64,000 nt of DNA from Trissonchulus latispiculum (lineage: Eukaryota; Nematoda; Enoplea; Enoplida; Ironidae). Where the stretch lies: positions 1 through 64,000 of the forward strand of contig JASAND010026591.1 in NCBI GenBank assembly GCA_030248195.1. The letters are read 5' to 3'. A model generated the notes under the pieces. The model did not search any database. It saw only the letters and a program-made list of their open reading frames with translations, and had not been told where the DNA came from. Both the position numbers and the translations under genes were made by a program. Positions 58,584 through 64,000 of this stretch are shown one piece after another (within the stretch, counting starts at the first letter, position 1; the number at the start of each line of letters is the position of its first letter).

Positions 58584-58800
58584 ATAAGAAGAAGGGTAAG
58601 CCACTAGAGGGCTCCTCTTCTTGGCATTGCGTAACGGTGCTCCGACCACAATACGCTAATGTTCCCCCGTTTGGGGGGGGGTCGACAGGCATAACCCCTC
58701 CCCGTTTGGTGGGGGGGGGTAGCCAAAAGAGGTCCCCGTTTGGTAGGGGGGGTCGACAAGACAGGCAAAGATTGGCTGAATCTGATTGGCTGTTAGCGAC
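58584..58800. mobile_element. one-ended copy of the G-tract foldback element
   Basis: GAAGAAGGGTAAGCCACTAG, TTGGCATTGCGTAACGGTGC and TCCGACCACAATACGC match the left end of the element at 23479, and a few CCCCGTTTGGTGGGGGG units follow. TATAA again precedes it. The right end is absent; the copy stops at the AGCCAATCAGATT-type centre (in inverse sense at about 58778). Confidence 0.8.
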
Positions 58801-58826
58801 TAGTGTTGTTTTGATTTTTCATTTTA

Positions 58827-58990
58827 GTTTTGATTTGATTTTTGATTTTTTATCAAAACCTCCGGAGTTTTGATTTGATTTTTGATTTTTTATCAAAATG
58901 TGCCGGAGTTTTGATTTGATTTTTGATTTTTTATCAAAACTCTCGAAGTTTTGATTTGATTTTTGATAAATCAATACTCAAAAAGTTTTG
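58827..58990. repeat. 40-bp tandem repeat, four copies
   Basis: GTTTTGATTTGATTTTTGAT starts at 58827, 58867, 58908 and 58948. Each unit ends in TTTTTTATCAAAA plus a short variable CTCCGGA-type linker, and so contains an inverted TTTTGAT/ATCAAAA. Confidence 0.9.
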
Positions 58991-59164
58991 ATTTTTGATT
59001 TTTTGACAATTTTTAGGTATAGTTTTCGGAGCTTAAGGAGGGGGGACATTTTTGGTTTAATTTTTGCCTTTCTCCGATGTTGCTTGCGGCCACTGCCAGA
59101 CACTTGGCACCTCCACAACTGCTCTTTCATATTGCTTTCTTAGTAGGACGAGAGTCTCTCTTAG

Positions 59165-59400
59165 TAAGGCAAATTTGAATCCGGATCCAAATTTTCAGAC
59201 CCGGCCCGGACCCGCACCCGTTTATTCAGACCCGGACCCGGATTTAAGGGGGTCGCTTTGGGCCAAAATATTTAGTCACGGATTTCGCTCATTTTTGCAC
59301 ACAATATACTATAGGTAGGGTTGTACCGATATGAAATTTCTCGGGCCGGGCTCCGGTTGGACCGAACCGTTTCTTTGCTTCTGGCTCGGTTCGGAATTTG
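59165..59400. repeat. GACCCGG and GGGCCGG-rich repeat tracts
   Basis: CCCGGACCCG-type units at 59196-59250 and CGGGCCGGGCTCCGG at 59342 resemble subterminal arrays of the elements at 8.1-9.7 kb. Termini were not resolved. Confidence 0.45.
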
Positions 59401-59582
59401 GATTTTCATTTCAATTGCGCAAACCAAATACGTACTCACATTGAAAATGATTACCTGACCTATGCTTTAGCTCGACTACAAGAGCAACTTCAGCCAAGCA
59501 AGCTTTTTCGGAACGCTCAGAAACTTTTAAAAGTAATTTACTGCAAGATGGATATGGATATTGGCCTGGAGAACTTTTCAAC

Positions 59583-61112
59583 CAGAGATGAAACCGGGTC
59601 ACTATTTGGACCCGGTATTTTTGAAAATTCAGGTTTAAGCTTGGAAAGATATGTTGAGGTTATATTGAGGGTGCGGTGAGTATTCTTTGATTTTTTTGGA
59701 CAGTTTTGGAGTCTAAAATAGGAAGCTGGGCAAAATTTTTGCTTTCCTTATAGTAACGTTGGAAAGTATATAAATATTGTAAGTAAACCGGAAAACGTCA
59801 AAACTGATTCGCACGATTTGGATTTCGCACTCGATCTGCAGTCAACTCCATAACTTGTTGAATCAGTTTGGAACAAAAAACTTTGCCGAAGTCAGCACAT
59901 CATTTAATTCTAATTATGGAGCTTAACATAAGCATAAGCTTTGTGTTTTATTGTAGTAAAAATATTTTATTTAGTTGTATGGCTGAGGGTTACACTCAGC
60001 GCACTTTCTTTATGTAGAATTATTCTTGCTAGGATTCAGAAAATACATACTACAAATAAAACTAAAATCCACTAGTCCCTAAGGACACTAAGTCACAATA
60101 ATTCGAAAAAATGAAAATCAAAACGCAGAGTCTGTGAACCTTATTTTGCTGAGATTTTCTTAATTACTCAGATTTGAGTACACAGTCTGACTCCCTCAGA
60201 AAACGAGAGCAGCGGTGAAGAAAACTGCAGCAGATTGAGGACACTACAGCGACAAGCATCTTAAAGACGATTAAGTTAAGTATATAATTATTCCTGAAGT
60301 TTTGAGTAATTACTGAAGTTTTCAGGTTATAAAAGCTGATAAAAATTCCAAAAATATGCTTTACCAGCAAAAAATTTCCCCCAACCAAAAAATACCGGGT
60401 CAAGACCGGGTCAGAGCTCCTGACCCGGTGACTCGATCCATATAGTGACCAGAACTGACCCGGTGACTCGGTGACCTGGGGCCAATTTCATAAAAGTCTT
60501 GCAACTTGAACTTGCACTTGAGCTTGCACTTGCACTTGAACTGCAAGTTCAAGTTTTCAGCGTTTCATAAAACTTTTCCTGCTACTTGCGGAAATTAGCT
60601 AAGCAAGTTGCAAGACTTGACAACTTATAAACGCAAGTGCAAGTTCAAGTTGGCAAGTAGCTGATCTTTAAAAAATTAACTAAAAATATTTGAAAATTCA
60701 TATAAATTTCAAAAATTAAAGAAATTGTTTGAAATTCACACTGTATTTCGACAATAATCCAACGAGTATTGTCATAAAATTTTTCCAAAAAATATTAAAA
60801 TTACAATAAGTTATAGCAATTTTTGTTCCATTTGTTCAGTGAAAATTCACCCAACCACTTGCACCGCAAGTGCCAGTTTCAAGTGCATGTATTGACGATT
60901 TCTATGAAACAGTTTCTGACCGCAAGTGTTAGCCGACAACTTGCAACTTGCGGACATGCAACTTGCAGCTCAAGTGCAAGTCCGCAAGTCCCACTTGAGG
61001 GTTTGTGAAACACTTTTCTTGTAACTTGCACATGCAAGTTGCAACTTGCATATGCAAGTTGCAAGTTTCAAGTTTTATGAAACTGGCCCCTGGTGACCCG
61101 GTTTCATCTTTG
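59583..61112. mobile_element. hAT-type non-autonomous element with TTTTCAAC target duplication
   Basis: It begins CAGAGATGAAACCGGGTCAC and, inverted, CAAAGATGAAACCGGGTCAC. TTTTCAAC lies immediately before (59575-59582) and after (61113-61120). A perfect 8-bp duplication with CA(G/A)AG termini supports hAT. Interior GACCCGGTGACTCG arrays lie near 60395-60475. It carries a further insertion at 60479-61089 and no transposase of its own. Confidence 0.85.
60479..61089. mobile_element. nested MITE with GGGCCA(A/G)TTTCATAAAA termini
   Basis: The left end is GGGCCAATTTCATAAAAGTC. The inverted right end is GGGCCAGTTTCATAAAACTT. CTG flanks both sides (60476-60478 and 61090-61092). Both subterminal regions are packed with CAAGTTGCAAGT and CAAGTGCAAGT motifs. 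The 3-bp duplication may suggest a Harbinger-like origin; no coding content. Confidence 0.7.
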
Positions 61113-61249
61113 TTTTCAACATTGACGAACCAGCAGTAGCTTGGATCGAGAATGCAGGCCAACGCATAAATCCCGTCGAAATCGTGGAATGAAGGATCTG
61201 TTGCGAAACGAAGACGTCCCGTCAACTGTGAGACAAGACCGTCAACCAA

Positions 61250-62021
61250 ATGAGAAAATTACAACTCAGCGCAGACTTGCGCACACACAAACACACACAG
61301 GGCCATAAATCAATAAATATGTAGCGGGACTGGAGAAGTCTGTGTAAGTATATTATCATGGGGCAGCTCGGAGAGCGCCCCATAATATGAGCCAAAAAGG
61401 TACATTGCGTGTTTTCAAAATGCTTAATTAGGCATAACTAATTAACGGTAAGGAATTAAGAGCTAATATTTACATTTTTGAAATCTCCAGGCCAAGAGCT
61501 TTCGAATGATACCAAACTTGCCCGGAAAAAATGAACTTTGAAAATTTTCACTTTTCAGACCTACTTTCTAAGTGGGGTTTTTTTTTTCTCCAATGTTTCT
61601 CCTTTACGCTTTTGGTACATTTTCTAGCACACTGATTTTTCACATGTCGTATGGTGGCAACCTTTACCTATTATTATCTTGTTAACCAAACCATGAACCT
61701 GTTCACTATTGATTATTTTGGCCCAATTCGGCTCCTAGCGATTTTTACAGACTGTCAAACATAGGGTCGCGAAGCGTTTGGACTTAGAAATTTTTCGAGG
61801 CCCCAACACAGAAAATTGTCAAAAAGTCATCTAAAATGGCGTTTTTCGGCCATTTGGTGGTGCGCATATATAGTAAATCGGGGTCGCTGAAAACGATGAG
61901 CATATCGCCGCAACCGACGGATGTGACCCTCGGGCTGCATGGCGCCCGTGGTTCCTCGCCCAGGGTCAAAGTGGGGAAAAGTCGCTAAAAACGACTATTT
62001 TTGGCCTTTCTGGAGCAGCCA
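61250..62021. other. no gene recognised; lead-in to the tandem array
   Basis: From about 61840 the sequence shares CATATATAGTAAATCGGGGTC with the array to the right, with diverged surroundings. Elsewhere there are only short frames without domain content. Confidence 0.45.
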
Positions 62022-62990
62022 TATATAGTAAATCGGGGTCCGTGAACACGATAGGCATGTTTGCTTCTCCGTATGGTGCCGCTATTGCGCTGCACTGCGA
62101 TGCGGCAGCCGCAGCGACGCTGCAGGTGCAGCACCGTACAGCAAGCCCTGTAACTTGCAATAGACAAGTTGTAACTGCCTGAAAGCTTGCCCTTATATAG
62201 TAAATCGGGGTCGCTGAACACGATGAGAGTATCCTCGTCGCTGTGCGGCGCTGCTATCGTGCTGCGCTGCGGCGCTGCAGGTGCAGCACCGTACAGCACG
62301 CCCTGTAACTTGCAATAGACAAGTTGTAACTGCCTGAAAGCTTGCCCTTATATAGTAAATCGGGGTCGCTGAACACGATGAGAGTATCCTCGTCGCTGTG
62401 CGGCGCTGCTATCGTGCTGCGCTGCGGCGCTGCAGGTGCAGCACCGTACAGCACGCCCTGTAACTTGCAATAGACAAGTTGTAACTGCCTGAAAGCTTGC
62501 CCTTATATAGTAAATCGGGGTCGCTTAACACGATGAGAGTATCCTCGTCGCTGTGCGGCGCTGCTATCGTGCTGCGCTGCGGCGCTGCAGGTGCAGCACC
62601 GTACAGCAAGCCCTGTAACTTGCAATAGACAAGTTGTAACTGCCTGAAAGCTTGCCCTTATATAGTAAATCGGGGTCGCTGAACACGATGAGAGTATCCT
62701 CGTCGCTGTGCGGCGCTGCTATCGTGCTGCGCTGCGGCGCTGCAGGTGCAGCACCGTACAGCACGCTCTGTAACTTGAAATAGACAAGTTGAAACTGCCT
62801 GAAAGCTTGCCCTTATATAGTAAATCGGGGTCGCTGAACACGATGAAAGCATCCTCGTCGCTGTGCGGTGCTGCTATCGTGCTGCGCTGCGGCGCTGCAG
62901 CCGCAGCACGCTCTGTAACTTGAAATAGACAACTTGTAACTGCCTGAAAGCTTGCCCTTATATAGTAAATCGGGGTCGCTGAACACGATG
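62022..62990. repeat. 155-bp satellite-like tandem array, about six units
   Basis: TATATAGTAAATCGGGGTC marks units at about 62022, 62194, 62349, 62504, 62659, 62814 and 62956. Central units are exactly 155 bp and almost identical; the edge units are longer (172 bp) or shorter (142 bp) and diverged. Each holds GCGGCGCTGC and GGTGCAGCACCGTACAGCA motifs and CTTGCAATAGACAAGTTG. The repeated ORF (about 66 codons) on the minus strand is a by-product; 155 is not a multiple of three. Confidence 0.92.
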
Positions 62991-63155
62991 AGCATATTGA
63001 CGACGCCGTATCTCGTCTGGTTCAACTGGTTCAATCGTAAACCAGTTCCTGGTTCAAGTTGCTGGGGTAGCATTTAGTTTAACAGTATGCGTTAATGTTA
63101 TGGTCAATAAACCATATTAACACATTAACACCCTCATTCCCAAAAATGAAATAGG

Positions 63156-63911
63156 ACAAGTAGGAAAAATGCTCCTTGCAGTCGCATGAAAAATACAATA
63201 TGAGCCAGAAGGACAGCATTCAATTCGGGAAAAGACAAGATTTAAAATGTATAATATGAGCCAGCATTTACTTATGTAAAGGACAAGATTTAAAAGTTTA
63301 ATATGAGCAGCTCCCTTTCTCGGGCTCATATTGACGCCGCACGGACAGCCCGCAGGGAGTGGTTTCTCTCTATCTTCGTCGTGTTTTGCTCATATGATTC
63401 TGATAGAGCATTCAGTCAGACATATACTTTATTGAATACACCAGATCTGTGACTAATGGTATGACAGCTAGCTAATGGTATATGCTGGCTGCAATGACAA
63501 AAAGAACTTGCTGAAAAGTGCGTTGTGTAAAAATACCCCAGATTATGGTTGCGTAAATATATAATACGTAATTACGTAAATAGTGTGATATTATCAATAG
63601 TCTAAGTAGCATGTTAAGTTACTCTGTGCAGGCTCCTGGGGGGCGGCTCTGAGCAATGTCTATTTTTACACTTACTCTAATTTTATACGTTGGCATCGAT
63701 TAAGTTGCGTACACAACATCGTTCCCAAGGCGTCAATATGAGCCCGAGAAAGGGAGCTGCTCATATTAAACTTTTAAATCTTGTCCTTTACATAAGTAAA
63801 TGCTGGCTCATATTATACATTTTAAATCTTGTCTTTTCCCGAATTGAATGCTGTCCTTCTGGCTCATATTGTATTTTTCATGCGACTGCAAGGAGCATTT
63901 TTCCTACTTGT
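63156..63911. mobile_element. 756-bp element with 183-bp near-perfect terminal inverted repeats
   Basis: Arms 63156-63338 and 63729-63911 match almost base for base, from ACAAGTAGGAAAAATGC to GGGCTCATATTGACGCC. AATATGAGCC or AATATGAGCA recurs several times in each arm. The identical 58-residue peptide on both strands follows from arm identity and is not evidence for a gene. No target duplication was resolved. Confidence 0.85.
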
Positions 63912-63944
63912 ATTTAAGTATATTAGACATCGCTGAATCAAAAT

Positions 63945-64000
63945 TAGGTTTTGGTTCAGCGCTGAATCAAAACTAAGTTTTGATACAACGCTGAATCAAA
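63945..64000. repeat. CGCTGAATCAAAA tandem repeat at window end
   Basis: Three units of about 28 bp (CGCTGAATCAAAA plus a variable half with TTTTG) continue to the window edge, so the array is cut off. Confidence 0.8.

Larger units (their letters stand above)
59411..61249 (-). pseudogene. possible hAT transposase relic interrupted by a nested element
   Basis: The minus strand at 61249-61121 reads LRFATDPSFHDFDGIYALACILDPSY, close to the D-P-x-Y/F-A-x-A-x-x-L-D-P-R-Y/F region near the C-terminal part of hAT/ZBED transposases. An element with an 8-bp duplication interrupts it (59583-61112). Beyond, the minus strand at 59574-59411 is open in a shifted frame and may be the continuation. The other strand is also partly open, so this is a motif-level call only. 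Confidence 0.35.

Noticed and set aside
62022..62990. CRISPR-like array
   Set aside because: There are no short repeats with unique spacers; whole 155-bp units are near identical, as in satellites, and the window is animal DNA.
61985..63073. Series of near-identical 66-codon minus-strand ORFs
   Set aside because: They arise from the 155-bp satellite, whose period is not a multiple of three; there is no reading-frame continuity.
63117..63917. Matching 70- and 75-codon ORFs on opposite strands
   Set aside because: They lie in the identical inverted arms of one element and have no domain character.

Overview
This is a stretch of nuclear DNA from an animal, most likely an invertebrate. The evidence is three intron-containing protein genes with GT-AG junctions that keep frame, animal-type products (a sphingosine kinase, a rhodopsin-class peptide GPCR, a 3-beta-HSD-type dehydrogenase), a tRNA-derived SINE, microsatellites, and a very dense load of LTR retrotransposon fragments, MITEs and foldback elements. 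I cannot place the species. There is nothing bacterial here: no operons, ribosome-binding sites or CRISPR arrays.

Layout. Positions 1-6.6 kb hold a decayed minus-strand LTR-retrotransposon relic (zinc-knuckle Gag, broken retropepsin) and G-rich tandem repeats. 7.2-9.7 kb hold a foldback element and two GC-rich terminal-inverted-repeat elements, back to back. 13.9-18.1 kb carry a complete eight-exon sphingosine kinase on the plus strand. Converging on it, 19.7-31.5 kb carry a GPCR gene on the minus strand. Three exons are resolved with matching phases: TM1, TM2-TM6 and TM7. Its 9-kb first intron is packed with transposons: a (TA)n tract, a G-tract foldback element with a TATAA target duplication, and an LTR retrotransposon with an intact 897-codon Gag-like ORF but no pol. 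Its second intron holds a Harbinger-like MITE.

31.5-43.5 kb are gene-poor and contain MITEs with long inverted repeats, a nearly perfect 400-bp palindrome, and CA/TG and TTA/TTG microsatellites. 43.5-47.8 kb contain a 2.9-kb palindrome. Each arm carries disrupted C2H2 zinc-finger ORFs, and part of one arm is duplicated again in tandem beyond it and runs into a domain that resembles the N-terminal region of Maverick-type polymerase proteins. 50.6-53.8 kb contain a 2.3-kb foldback split by an 800-bp hAT-type element with a perfect 8-bp target duplication, followed by an inverted minisatellite. 54.1-56.9 kb contain a duplicated tRNA-derived SINE and a Ty3/gypsy gag-protease fragment cut off by an AAG-rich hairpin. 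57.2-58.4 kb carry three exons of a 3-beta-HSD family gene on the minus strand; its N-terminal exons are not visible. 58.6-64 kb contain nested hAT-like and other insertions, a 155-bp tandem array and another long-inverted-repeat element.

The three host genes do not form a pathway. Sphingosine kinase and the dehydrogenase are both lipid enzymes, but their proximity need not mean anything. The most striking feature is the transposon layering, in which insertion order can be read from target duplications, and the variety of palindromic, protein-less elements. Everything here was read by eye; no alignment or database search was run.
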